Below are positions 51,254 to 63,196 of a stretch of DNA of 64,000 bases, one piece after another (position 1 is the first letter of the stretch; each line of letters begins with the position of its first letter). Position numbers and translations under genes: made by a program. The DNA lies in contig JAWHQI010000503.1 of assembly GCA_033032865.1 (NCBI GenBank), positions 310,001 through 374,000 of the forward strand. The letters are read 5' to 3'. This DNA comes from Dactylorhiza incarnata (Eukaryota > Streptophyta > Magnoliopsida > Asparagales > Orchidaceae). The notes beneath the pieces are model-generated. The model was given only the letters and a program-made list of their open reading frames with translations. It did not search any database and had not been told where the DNA came from.

Positions 51254-53523
51254 ATGCCGATCTGCTTCCTTGTCCTCGTCATCCTCTCCTACCACCTCCC
51301 CAGGTCCTCCGCCGCCGACACTCTTCCCGGCTGTCCCGACAGATGCGGTAACCTCACCATACCCTATCCCTTCGGCATCCAATCCGGCTGCCACCTCCCC
51401 GGCTTCCTCATCACCTGCAACACCACCTTTTCCCCTCCCCGCGCCTTCATCAGCACCGGAAACATCAAACTCAACTCCATCAACCTCACCGGCACCGCCG
51501 TCGTCGAACTCCTCGTCGCACGTGACTGCTACGCACCCCTCGCCCTCTCGAACAACATTTTCCAGACCTCGGTCGACTTCACCGGCCTTCCCTACACCAT
51601 ATCCCACACCCGCAACAAATTCACCGCCGTCGGCTGCAGCGCCCTCGCCCTAAACTTCCGATACGGACAGACCAACAGCCTCTCCTACACCAGCGGCTGT
51701 CTCGCCTTCTGCAGCGACCTCATCAGTGTCATCAACGGATCCTGCTCAGGCATCGGCTGCTGCCAAACCGCCATACCCAAAGGTCTGCAGAGAGTCAACA
51801 CCATGCTACAGAGCACCGCCAACATGAACCTAACGTGGACTTTTAGTCCCTGCAGCTTGGCCTTCCTAATCGACACGGAGCAGTACGTGTTCGACGTGGC
51901 CGACCTCGCCAACTTTTATAAGAGGACCACCGTGCCGGTGGTGATGGACTGGGCGGTCGGGAGCAGCCTGACCTGTGAGTCGGCGGCGACCTCCCCGGAC
52001 TATGCCTGCGGCGATAATAGTTTTTGTAGCAACTCTACCAATGCGGCGGGGTACAGCTGCAATTGTAAGACTGGGTACCGGGGCAATCCTTATCTCTCCA
52101 ATGGCTGCCAAGGTATTTAAATATAGTAATTACTAATTATTTTTAACATTTTGTTCTTGTGGATATAAATTAAATTATTTGTAGATATAAATGAGTGCGA
52201 GGACGCAGAAACAAGCCCTTGCACGAATATATGCGGGAACACCGTAGGAAGCTATGCGTGCTCTTGCCCGCGCGGATATTCAGGCGACGGTATGAAGTCC
52301 GGCAAAGGCTGCAACAAGACGACGACTAAATTTCCTCTTGTTCAAGTGATTGCTGGTAAAATACTTGGAATTTCTTGCTTTAATTATATTCTGATTAATT
52401 CCTTTTGAATTATATATAATAAGTAGTTAATTTGCACAAATTAAAAGGGGGTGGGCTCGGCCTTCTCTTTCTTCTACTCGGAGGCTTCAGCCTTTACTGG
52501 TTCCTAAAGAAGAGAAGGATGATTCAAATGAGGGAGAAATTTTTCAACCAAAACGGCGGCTTTCTGCTCAAACAGGAGCTCGCCGCTCGTGAAGGCTTTG
52601 CCGAGACAGCCCGTGTCTTCACTGCCGCAGAACTTAAGCAAGCCACCGACAACTACTCCGACGGCCGCATACTCGGTCACGGCGGCAACGGCACCGTCTT
52701 CAAAGGCATCCTCCCCGATACAAAGCGCGTCGTCGCCATCAAAAAATCTAACGTGGTTGAGGGCACACAGGTGGAGCAGTTCATCAACGAGGTGGTGGTG
52801 CTCTCCCAAGTCATCCACAAGCACGTGGTTCGAATCCTCGGCTGCTGCCTGGAAACTCCGGTCCCACTCCTCGTCTACGAATATGTTCCCAACGGCACTC
52901 TCCACAACCACCTCCACAGCCGGCGGGGGTCCCTTTCGTGGGAGGCGAGGTTGCGTATTGCCGATGAAACGGCGGGAGCATTGGCCTACCTTCACTCCGC
53001 CCTCGCCCGACCCATCTTCCACCGCGACGTGAAGGCGACGAACATACTCCTCGACGATCAGTACATGGCCAAGGTGGCGGATTTCGGAGCTTCGAGGCTG
53101 ATTCCGATGGACCGAGAGTATATCACAACGCTGGTGCAGGGCACGCTCGGCTACCTCGACCCAGAGTACTTCTTCAGCGGGCAGCTGACCGAGAAGAGCG
53201 ACGTGTACAGCTTCGGCGTAATCCTTGCCGAGATGTTGACCGGCCAAACTCCTATCTCCAACGAGAGGCCGCTGGAGGAGAAGAACTTGGCCATCTATTT
53301 TCTTCTGAAGCTGAAGGATGAAAAGTTGCAAGAAATACTCGAGCCGAGGGTTAGGACTGAGGGGAGCGGGATGCAGGTGGAGGCCGTCGCAGATCTCGCG
53401 AGGAGGTGCATGCGGATGAAGGGGGAGGAGAGGCCTTCGATGAGGGAGGTGGTGGCGGAGATCGAGCGTGTTCGGAGGCCAGTAATAGATCCATGGGAAG
53501 GGCGGGAGGTGGATGATCGATAA
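51254..53523 (+). CDS. WAK2: wall-associated-kinase-like receptor kinase, three exons, 701 residues
   Basis: Exons 51254-52112, 52185-52355 and 52448-53523; all introns are GT-AG and keep the frame. Order of parts: signal peptide (residues 1 to about 20), GUB_WAK galacturonan-binding domain (from CPDRCGNLTIPYPFG), GIGCCQTAIP, a first EGF-like module (about 255-285), a calcium-type EGF that starts DINEC across the exon 1-2 junction, a membrane segment (about 347-364), a basic stop-transfer KKRR, and a Ser/Thr kinase. In the kinase: glycine loop LGHGGNGTVF (about 419), VAIKK lysine (about 442), HRDVKATN (about 535), DFG (about 555) and GTLGYLDPEY. All catalytic residues are present, with an RD-type loop. 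WAK-family kinases sit in the plasma membrane, bind pectin or its fragments and signal in growth or defence. It is nearly the same as WAK1 over exon 1. A copia element begins 43 bp after the stop. Confidence 0.93.
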
Positions 53524-53566
53524 CACGCACGCAGTATTAGAAAATAGGAGTTATATATAGCATCAT

Positions 53567-56500
53567 CGTTATTTGAGAAAATAATATTAGTTATTGTAAT
53601 TCTTTTTGTAACAGCTTCTATTTTTGGTATGTTTGGTTGGCTAGGAGGAATCTAGGGATATTGTAATTACTGTGTAAACGGCAGTTTGTATGCTTGGTTG
53701 GCCAGGAGGAATCTTGGGAGAAAGTTTAGGAGTGATTGATGTTGCAAAGTTGTATATATTATCTTGTGTATTGAGAAAAGAAAGAAAGAGAGAGAAAATA
53801 GTTTTCTTCCACGGTTTGTTCTTGCTATTCTTATTTTTTCATGGTATCAAAGCGAGGAGGCTAAAAAAAATGAGCGGATCGAGAGACTGCCACCACGGGC
53901 GGTGTTGGGGTTCCCGGCGTTGTGAGAAAAACTATCTCACCATACGATATAACTTCTATGGACAATCCAGGACTTTCAATCACTCAAGTTCAATTGAAAG
54001 GTGAAAACTATGATGAATAGGCTAGCTCAATTCAAACGTCCCTACGAGCCCGGAAGAAATTCGGATTCGTTGATGGGACAATCAAGAAACCTGACAGGGA
54101 GTCGGGAGATATTGAAGATTGGTGGATGATCAACTCACTGTTGGTATCCTGGATTCGAAATACTATAGAGCCAACGTTACGCTCCACCATCTCTCACGTG
54201 GAGGCAGCAGAGGCACTATGGACTGACTTGAAGGACAGATTTTCTGTTACGAACGGGCCAAGAATTCAGCAGTTAAAAGCGGATCTGGCCGGATGTAAGC
54301 AGAAGGGATTGAGCATTATGGAATACTATGGACGGCACAAGCAATTGTGGGATGAACTTAACACATATGAACAAATTCCAACCTGTAAATGTTGGAAATG
54401 TGACTGCAATATTGGGCAGATTCTGAAAAAAAAAACAGGAGGAAGAAAGGGTTCACTCCTTTCTTATGGGGCTCGATGGTGACGTCTATGGCACGGTACG
54501 ATCAAATATCCTGGCACAAGAACCGTTGCCCAGGATGAACAAGGTGTATTCAATTCTTGTTCAGGAAGAACGTCTGAAGACGGTTGTTCGTGGAAGGGAA
54601 GACCGTGGAGACATGATGGCACTCACGGCAAGGGCTGCTAGAGTTACAGTAGATAACAAAGATAAAACAAATCTGGTGTGTTCTCATTGCAATCGGGCAG
54701 GCCATGAAACATATACATGTTTCGCGCTGTACGGGTACCCGGAATGATGGGGAGATAGGTCACGCAGTGAAGGGAAAACCTCCGGCATGGGACGCAGTCG
54801 TGTAAGAAGCACTCATTCGGGGCGGTAGAGGAGGAACTCATCGGGTGAATGCGATGGGGATGTGTCTAATTCTCGCTCACTGCCTGGGTTAAATAATGAA
54901 CAATGGCAAACTTTGTTGACATTGTTAAATGGATCAAAGAGTACTCAAATGACAGGTAAATCGTGGATTATTGACACCGGGGCCTCCAATCATATGACCG
55001 GGTCAATAGAGGATTTTAAGAATTTTGTAAAAAATCGCTCCGTGCCCTGTTCGTTTGCCGGATGGAAGTAGCACGCCTGCTACAAAAGAGGGGACAGTCA
55101 TCCTCGATCGTAATCTTCGATTGGAAAATGTCTTGTTTATTCCTGGCCTGGCTTGCAAACTGATTTCAGTGTCTCAATTGACAACATCCCATAATTATTT
55201 TGTGCAATTTACTGATGGCTTGTGTGTTGTACAGGACCGCACTTCGAGGATGCCGACTGGAGCGGGTGAACAATGGGATGGACTTTATTGGTTTCGAAGC
55301 ATAAGAAGTGTGAAGGCCTTAACAGCTCATGAGCCTGTGGATCTGTGGCACAAGAGGTTAGGGCACCCGTCATCACAAATTCTCAAGTTAGTTCCTGGCC
55401 TAAGAATGAAAGAATCACAAAAAGTGATAAATAAAACTTGTGATGTCTGTCAACGGGCTAAACAAGTTAGAGACAAATTTCTTATTAGTGAGAATAATGC
55501 CGCATGCATTTTTGATCTTGTCCATTGTGATTTGTGGGGCCCGTATAGGACGGTTTCCTCTAGTGGTACCACTTATTTTTTGACAATTGTTGATGATTTT
55601 TTCTGTGCTGTTTGGATCTATTTATTGGTTGATAAAATGGAGGTAACTCGGGTTCTTAAAAGATTTTTCTCCCTTGTTGAACGACAATTTGGTAAGGAAA
55701 TTAAGATAATTCGTAGCGACAATGGAACGGAATTTATTTGTCTTAAACAATTTTTCCTGGACAATGATATTATTTTTCAGACATCTTGTACGGGGACGCC
55801 ACAACAAAATGGGCGCGTAGAAAGAAAACACCAGCATATATTAAATGTGGCTAGGGCTTTACGTTTTGAGGGGTCCTTACCAATAAAATTTTGGGGGGAA
55901 TGCGTTCTAACGGCCGGCTATCTGATTAATCGCACACCGTCTCTTGTTTTAAAAGGAAAAACACCTATCACATTCTGTACGGGATAGATCCGGTATATAC
56001 TCACTTGCACATATTTGGTTCTTTGTGTTATGCTAATACGAAACCAAGTGATAAATTTGCTAGCCGTAGTCGTCGTTGCATTTTTGTTGGCTACCCATAT
56101 GGTCAGAAGGGGTGGAGATTGTATGACTTGGAAAAACACAATTTTTTTGTCTCTCGAGATGTGCACTTTTCAGAAGGCAGTTTTCCATTTGCGGGCACTT
56201 TAGGCAACACTGATATTGTACATGATGTCTTGGGACCAGAGGAGTTTGTGACTGCAGATGATTATGAGGACATGGGGGCACTGTGGATCCTAACTTTGAT
56301 GAAGGTGTCCTCCTGTAACTACTAATAGTACTGCGGATGAGCCGTCAAATGAAGATACCCTGCAGCCACTCAGACGAAGCACTCGTGAACGTCAAGCTCC
56401 TATCCGGATTCGTGATTATGTAACGCATACTATTCGAAAATTAAGTCCATCCTCGATCGTTTCACCTGCTTCTCGGCCTTCCTGATCAGGTACGCCTTAC

Positions 56501-58400
56501 CCTGTTGCCAATTATGTAAGTTGTGACAATATATCTGTACGCCATAGCCATTTCCTAGCTGCTCTGCAAACAGAACAGGAACCACGAACTTGCTCGGTGG
56601 CAATGCGTGACATACGCTGGCGTCAAACCATGCGTCTTGAAATCGATGCGCTTGAAAACAATAACACTTGGACCATCGAATCTCTTCCATATGGGAAAAA
56701 GGCATTGGGATGTAAATGGGTGTATAAAATTAAATATCATTCTAATGGCACGATTGAACGTCGCAAAGCTCGGTTGGTTATTATGGGCAACCATCAAGTT
56801 GAAGGGGTTGATTATTCAGAAACTTTTGCCCCGGTTGCAAAAATGGTGACGGTACGTGTTTTTTAGCCATTGCAGCTGCGGCCAACTGGGAGGTCCATCA
56901 AATGGATGTTCATAATGCTTTTCTTCATGGCGATCTTCACGAAGAGGTTTATATGAAATTACCACATGGATTCTAGGTAACCAAGCCAAATTCTGTATGC
57001 CGGCTCCGTAAGTCATTGTACGGCTTGAAGCAGGCTCCACGATGCTGGTTTTCTAAATTGTCCAGTGCTTTGAAAACGTACGGATTCCGGCAATCCTACT
57101 CCGATTACTCGTTGTTTGTTTTGTAACAGGGCACATCTCGGCTAAATGTGCTAGTTTATGTGGACGACCTCATTATCTCCGGAAATCATCCAGATCATGT
57201 AAAACGGTTCAAAGATTACTTACATCGATGTTTTCACATGAAAGACCTCGGTCGCTTGAAATATTTTTTGGGTGTTGAGGCGGCCCGGGGACCTGATGGT
57301 TTTGTTTTATCGCAACGGAAATATGCGTTAGATATTATCCAAGACATGGGTCTCATGGTGCAAATCCCTCCAAAACTCCTCTTGAGCAGAATCATCAGCT
57401 GGCCTTGTCCACTAGCAAGGAACTCACAGATCCAGAACCATATAGACGATTGATTGGTCGACTGATTTATCTGTGTTTTACTCGTCCTGATTTGGCATAT
57501 AGCGTGCACGTTCTCTCTCAATTCATGCAGAAACCCCGACTTGATCATTGGTTGGCAGCTCTTCATGTGGTTCGATATCTTAAATATCATTCGGGTCAAG
57601 GAATTTGGCTTCACAACTTCAGTGATTTCACTCTTCATGCATGGTGCGACGCTGACTGGGCAGGTTGCCCCTTGACTCGTCGTTCCCTCACTGGTTGGAT
57701 TGTGTTCCTCGGGAACTCCCCCATTTCATGGAAAACCAAGAAACAACACACGGTGTCTCGCTCCTCCGCTGAAGCAGAGTATCGCTCATGGCTATGGCCA
57801 CATGTGAGCTCAAATGGCTCAAGGGTTTATTGGCTTGCTTTGGTGTCTCATCTTCTCGTCCAATGCAGTTACATTGTGACAGCCAGGCAGCTCTCCATAT
57901 ATCTCAAAATCTGGTTTTCCATGAACGCACTAAACATATTGAGATTGACTGCCATTTTGTTCGGGATGAGATTGTTGTTGGGGAATGTCATTGTTTCCTA
58001 TGTCCGTTCTGGGTCTCAGCTTGCCGATATATTTACCAAAGCATTGGGTGTCAGCTCGTTCGAGTTTCTTCATCGCAAGTTGGGCATTCGTGATCTTCAT
58101 GCACCCACTTGAGGGGGGGGGGGGGGGGTATTGCAGAAAATAATATTAGTTATTGTAATTCCTTTTGTAACAGCTTGTATTTTTGGAATGCTTGGTTGGC
58201 TAGGAGGAATCTAGGGATATTGTAATTACTGTGTAAACGGCAGTTTGTATGCTTGGTTGGCTAGGAGGAATCTTGGGAGAAAGTTTAGGAGTGATTGACG
58301 TTGCTAAGTTGTATATATTATCTTGTGTATTGAGAAAAGAAAGAAAGAGAGAGAAAATAGTTTTCTTCCACGGTTTGTTCTCGCTATTCTTATTTTTTCA
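53567..58400 (+). mobile_element. Copia retrotransposon G (Ale/Retrofit-like), degenerate
   Basis: Plus-strand copia with short LTRs (about 53567-53841 and 58126-58400, 275 bp each), the primer site TGGTATCAAAGC (53842-53853) and a polypurine tract GAGGGGGG before the 3' LTR. ATCAT at 53562-53566 and 58401-58405 is the likely TSD. To use it, one must accept that the first bases of both LTRs have mutated (CG and GG in place of TG). The small size (4.8 kb), short LTRs and a gag with a CKCWKC-type motif fit the Ale/Retrofit lineage. It lies in what should be the 3' UTR of WAK2. Confidence 0.85.
54009..58112 (+). pseudogene. gag-pol of copia G
   Basis: Gag (54126-54747, frame change near 54470) carries the knuckle CSHCNRAGHETYTC. 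The protease motif WIIDTGASNHMTG is at 54964. Integrase (55055-55987 and 56005-56325) has WHKRLGH, CDVCQRAK, HCDLWGP, IIRSDNGTEF and NGRVERKHQ, and one stop between its halves. RT is broken into 56597-56866, a frame-shifted stretch, then 57148-57350 with LVYVDDLIISG. RNase H (57405-58112) ends QLADIFTKALG and HAPT, with a frame change near 57785. Many stops and frame changes: not functional. Confidence 0.88.
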
Positions 58401-58405
58401 ATCAT

Positions 58406-58704
58406 GATGAGTGGAATTAGGAGAAAAGGAAGGGATAAGTAGTCGACACTGCCACTAGCTCTTCCATTCACTAGGAGCAAAATACAGAAGATGTTCTCAT
58501 CAACTTTAGCAGCTTAGAAAAGGAAATAAAATGAAAGTGCATTCCATCAACATATGATGAGAACACTAAGCTTTATATATACTATCTGGTGACACACTTT
58601 AATTATTAAAATATGATATTGGAAATAGGAATGGGGCTTCGTTTCTTCACACTTATTCTCTCTGTTTATCTTCTTAATTTTGCTATTTTTATTATGCTCT
58701 AACA
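58406..58704 (-). other. WAK2 3' flank and 3' LTR end of copia H
   Basis: On the right, GCTCTAACA (ends 58704) meets a polypurine tract (CCCCCATAAT on this strand), so it is the LTR edge of H. The other LTR edge was not found; the LTR may start near 58550. No gene is seen. Confidence 0.45.
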
Positions 58705-61700
58705 CCCCCATAATCAGAACATGATATTACTTTCATCTAGATGGTGCAAATAATGGCTTTGTGAGGAGGTCTGTGATTTGTTTTTTCGATTGACAATGCT
58801 TAAGCTTAATTTTTTTCTTTAATTGGCTGACAAGATCTATAGTATAGGGGATTTTAATTTCAAGGTGTTTAGTTTTATTGTGGAATACCGGGTTCTTGGC
58901 TAGGGCTATATCAGAAGTATTATCGACTTTGATAATTGTAGGGCCTTCCTATTCTTCTATTTTCTCTGCTAATAATAATCTCTTCAACCATACTTCTTCT
59001 CTAACTGTTTTCACTCAGGGTAGTGTACTCTGATTCAGCTGAGAAGAGAGCAGTGTTTTTTTGCTTCTTAAGCACCATGATATTGGTATGGTGCTAGTAA
59101 AGAATATAAAGCATGTGGTGTTGTGGCCTTCTGTCTTCTGAAAATTCTACCCAATCACTCTATGAAAAACCTCTTAATATACTATCTTCTTGCTTTTCAT
59201 ATCTCAACCCGAGAGACCGTGTCTCATTAATTTTGTGTAAAATATTTGTGGCTATCAGATGTTTGATATTTTGTGACTGCATGAATCGGAATATGATAGT
59301 TATTGTAAATTATATGCCCGGTTGAGTATTGATCATGTAAATTAATGAACCTACTAAGCTTATGTATTCTCATGGATTCGTTTTCACTTCCCCATCTCCT
59401 TTTGCTCAATTTAGCACTCGCAATCATGGGGTTGGTTGCATGTTTTGAATTTTTCATGCCAAATCTGTACATGATGTCTTCAGCATATTTACATTGCGAT
59501 GTGTAAGTAGCATGTGGTGTTTGAGATATCTGTAATCCCAAAAAATACCTTGTAAGTCCCAAACCCAGTCATTTCAAATTTTGTTTTGATGTATTCACGG
59601 AAGCTATTGATGCTAGAGATGTTTGATCTGGTGACCAGAAGGTTGTCTACATATAAGAAAAATCTTAATACTCCTTCTTTCTTCGCATACGTCCCTGGTT
59701 CACTGAAGGTTTTATTAAAGCCAATGTGTTATAGATTGGAGTCTATTTTGAAGTTCCAAGCTCTTGGAGCATGTTTCAGGACGCATAAAGCTTTCCTTAG
59801 TCTAAGTGCTTTCTCCTATTTACATCTAATTTTATAGCCCTTTGATTGTTTGACATAAATTTCCACATGTATTTCTCTATTCAGGAAGGCTGGCATTACA
59901 TCCATTTGATATATGGGATACTGATAATGGGTGGTAATGGCTAGCAAAACACGAGTAGATTCAAACCGTGCTACCGGTGAGAATGTTATAAAGTTGTTTA
60001 TTCCATGCTTTTGGGCATACCCCTTGGCCACAAGCCTCGCTTTGTACTTTTGTATTTTTCCCTCTTCGTTATATTTCACCTCGAAGAACCATTTGAGACC
60101 AATAACAAATTTATTGGGTGGGATGTCAGTGAGCTCCCACATATGATTTTTTTTCTGACAGAGGATCTGAAGTAGGTCCTGCAATAGCTTCCTCTGTAAC
60201 CATCGGTATTTGCGAATGATCCTGAGACACGTCCCATTCCCAACTTATTTTTTTCATCAGCAATTATATTTCTGGTAATTAAGAAATGTTTGGTGGCTAG
60301 ATTATAAACTCAATAGGCTTTTGAGATGTCACTATATCCGAGCAACATCCCTTTTATTCCTTTTTTGCCAACTTAATTGTCTCGATTTAGGGAAGTGTGT
60401 AAACTATATGCAAGGGTACCAAACGTTATAAGTTGAGTTATACCTAGTTTGTTACACGTTCATGCTTCAAAGGGTGTGGTATTGGTTAAGGCATGGGAAG
60501 GGGCCATGTTTAAAATGTAAACTATTGTGTTTACAGCTTCCCCTGGTATTCCTTAGGCAGTTTTTATTTAGCATCATGCACCTTGCCATTTTTACTATTG
60601 ATCTATTTCTTCTTTTAGCTATTATGTTCTGTTCATGTGTGCCTTTAATTGTGAGTTCTCCGCTTAATCCCTTGCTCATGATAGAAATAGGTAAATGCAT
60701 TACTTAAAAATTCTACTCCCTTATCAGCTCTTAGAGCTTTTATCTTGGCATTGGCTTCATTTTCTGTTTGAGCTTTAAACTATTTAAATTTGATGAAACC
60801 ATATGATTTGTTGTTTAATATATGTAACCACATCATCCTGGTATAGTCGTCCACCATAAGGAGGTAGTAGTGCCTCCCATAAATGGATGGAGTCCTGGAT
60901 GGGCCCCAAATGTTGGCATACACTAGCTCTAGGGTTTTGTTTATCTTCTTAAGGAGTGTTGTGGATGTTGTAGCTTGTGTATTTTATGCACAACACGTAC
61001 ACTCATAACATATGTTGGTTAATGTTTGAATTTTTTCTCAGAGATGACGAGTCATGCTTGAATCCAATTGGAGGATCATCTGAATTCCTTAGACTGGGCG
61101 GTTGTCTGGTGGCATCATCGATTTGTGTTCCGACGACATCCTTCTAGAAATCTGTGTGAAAATGACTTTGATCTGTAGTAACATCCCAATCACAGTAGCC
61201 CGCCTCATCAAAGATAGTATCTTTGCTCATGATGAGTATTCTGGTTTTTGGATTGAACAAAGGGTAACCTTTTGATTCTAGATATAGCCTTCCATTATGC
61301 ATTTCTCTCCCTTATTGTCAAGTTTATCTCTGTGATCTTTTGTGGTTATAGCATATGCAATGAATCCAAAAAATTGAAATGGTGAATGAAGGGTTTTTGG
61401 CTGTGCCACGATTCATAAGGAGTAGAATTTTGAAGAGCTTTTGTGGGAGATCTTATTTAGTATATGTATAGCAGTATTCATAACTTCTATCCAAAATTCT
61501 TTTGGTAAATTTTTCTATTGTAATAAGCTTCTTCCCATCTCTACCACGATTCTGTTTCTTTGCTCTACCACACCATTCTGTTGCGGTCTTTGAGGAATTG
61601 TAAGATGTTGTTTGATGTCATTGGATTCATAGAAGGTGATAAATTTTATGCTAAAGAACTGACTGCCCATGTTTGTCCTGAGGCATTTGATCTTATGATC

Positions 61701-62260
61701 CATTCCTTTTCAACTTGACTTTTAAATTCAGTGAATTTCTGGAATGCCTCTGATTTATGTTTGAGAAGAAGATCCACATCATGCGGCTAAAATCATCTTT
61801 GAATAGTAGATAGTAGCGATTTCCAGACCAAGTTGGTGTTGAGGCTGGCCCGGATATCTACATGTATCAATTCCAAAGGATATGTGGCTCTCCATTTAGC
61901 TTACCAGGGAAAGGGAGTTCTGTGAATCTTACTCATAAATTTTCACAGAATTATTGTGTGTTCATTGATCCTTGCACATCATTGACTAAACTTTTAAAAA
62001 TATTTAGGCCATTAAATTTCAGTTTTCCACATCTGATATGCCACAACATAGAGTCCTCAGAGTTCTGAGCAAAATTGGCTTGAAAGTTGGAGTTTTTAGT
62101 GTGGGTGTTTGGTTGGCTCAATAACATGGAGAAAAGAAAAATTTTGTTCTTGGACATTTTCACAACAACTATTTTCTGTGATCTTTTATCTAGAATGTTG
62201 CACTCTTCATGGTCAAAACTAAGCATGTACCCCCTTTCTCAAGATCTGACCCGCACTTAG
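58705..62260 (-). mobile_element. Copia relic H
   Basis: Minus-strand remains in copia order: RNase H end KQITDLLTKPLF (about 58760), RT C-part TRYFLGLQISQTPHATY (59227-59562), RT N-part WFFEVKYNEEGKIQKYKARL and QMDVMPAFLN (59816-60184), integrase piece with RPQQNGVVEQRN (61515-61703), and a pre-integrase piece SMLWHIRCGKL (61951-62226). Stops and frame changes throughout, and the zinc-finger His of the pre-integrase is altered. It is cut at 62260 by a B-type LTR. Old and inactive. Confidence 0.8.
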
Positions 62261-62997
62261 TCTTGAAGCTTGGAAAATTCTGGCTTCAAATATTCGGATC
62301 AATGCAGTCAAAGGTTACTGGTCCGACTTGATGGTCCAAGGTCCGACTTGATGGTCCAAGGGGACAAGTACAAAGAGACTAAGAGAACAAGAGAAGGATC
62401 CCAGATGTTGTGGCAGGGAGGTCCCATCACGTACCTGGAAGCTTAGAAGAAACTTCACTTACACAACCAAAAATGGTTGAGTAGGGTACAAGGAAGGCTC
62501 TAACTTGACGAGTATCTAAGAGGGCGACCAAAGGGGGATGACCAAGATCTCACGGTCAAAGTCTTCGAATGCAGGGTCCAAAAACTCAGTCAAATGTGCC
62601 ATTTCTGGTACCCTAGGGGTCCTATTTATAGGAAATTCCAAGGGGAGTCTTATTTGTAGTCTGGCCCTACTCGACGACTATGCAACATTGGGAGAATCTC
62701 GTCTGGCTCCGGCAAGCATCTCTCATGGCCGCCCACCTAGCGAGTATAGAGAGGTACTCACATATACTTGCCCAGGCCTTCTACTTCTCATGTTGGATAA
62801 TTTTGTCTTTGATCTTTAACCCTTGACTTATGCCAACGTGGCTTGAATGAGTCTACCCTTGACGAATGTTGGTTGTACACAATCCCCTCTCTTTGCGATA
62901 TACATAGGAGCTCGGAAAGACACATCCAACCCTTATTCGGTGAGCTGCTCCTGGCAAGTATCTGGCCTACTCGACACTGTCTTGATGACTCCTGACC

Positions 62998-63008
62998 TCT
63001 ATAAATAG
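62998..63008 (+). promoter_or_regulatory. Plus-strand TATA box in the internal region of B4
   Basis: CTCTATAAATAGAGG lies about 46 bases upstream of an ATG at 63054 and points opposite to the retrotransposon's own transcription. Confidence 0.5.
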
Positions 63009-63053
63009 AGGGGGTGGTTCTTTCATTGGACACATTTTCTGAACTCGCACGAG

Positions 63054-63196
63054 ATGTCACTCACTGCCGAGGAAGCACTTCAAACGAGCATGGCTGAATT
63101 GGGAGGGTTCTTGAAGCCGAACACCCACAAACGTCGTCACGAGGGTGACGATGTTGCCGAGTTTCTTGCGTCGAAGAAGAAGAAGAAGATGCTTGT
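63054..63196 (+). pseudogene. Start of an antisense small frame in B4, cut by the next LTR
   Basis: It starts MSLTAEEALQTSMAELGGFL, continues KPNTHKRRHEGDDVAEF and has a KKKKK run. The sequence is then replaced by an LTR at 63197, and read-through stops at about 63228. No family is recognised. Its position (antisense, next to the 3' LTR, behind a TATA box) is like that of the accessory gene of A2. Confidence 0.4.

Larger units (their letters stand above)
62261..63196 (-). mobile_element. B4: B-type 3' LTR and adjoining internal sequence
   Basis: The LTR (62261-62880) begins TCTTGAAGCTTGG, with the expected TG altered, and ends GGTTGTACA. The next bases, CAATCCCCTCTCTTTG, give the same polypurine tract as B3 on the minus strand, so this is the 3' end of an element continuing to the right. 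The minus-strand TATA is near 62620. The internal part (62881-63196) is cut at 63197 by another LTR. Confidence 0.78.

Noticed and set aside
52504..53526. 340-codon minus-strand frame opposite the WAK2 kinase exon
   Set aside because: A shadow of a GC-rich exon with G/C-ending codons. The plus-strand kinase motifs are unambiguous.
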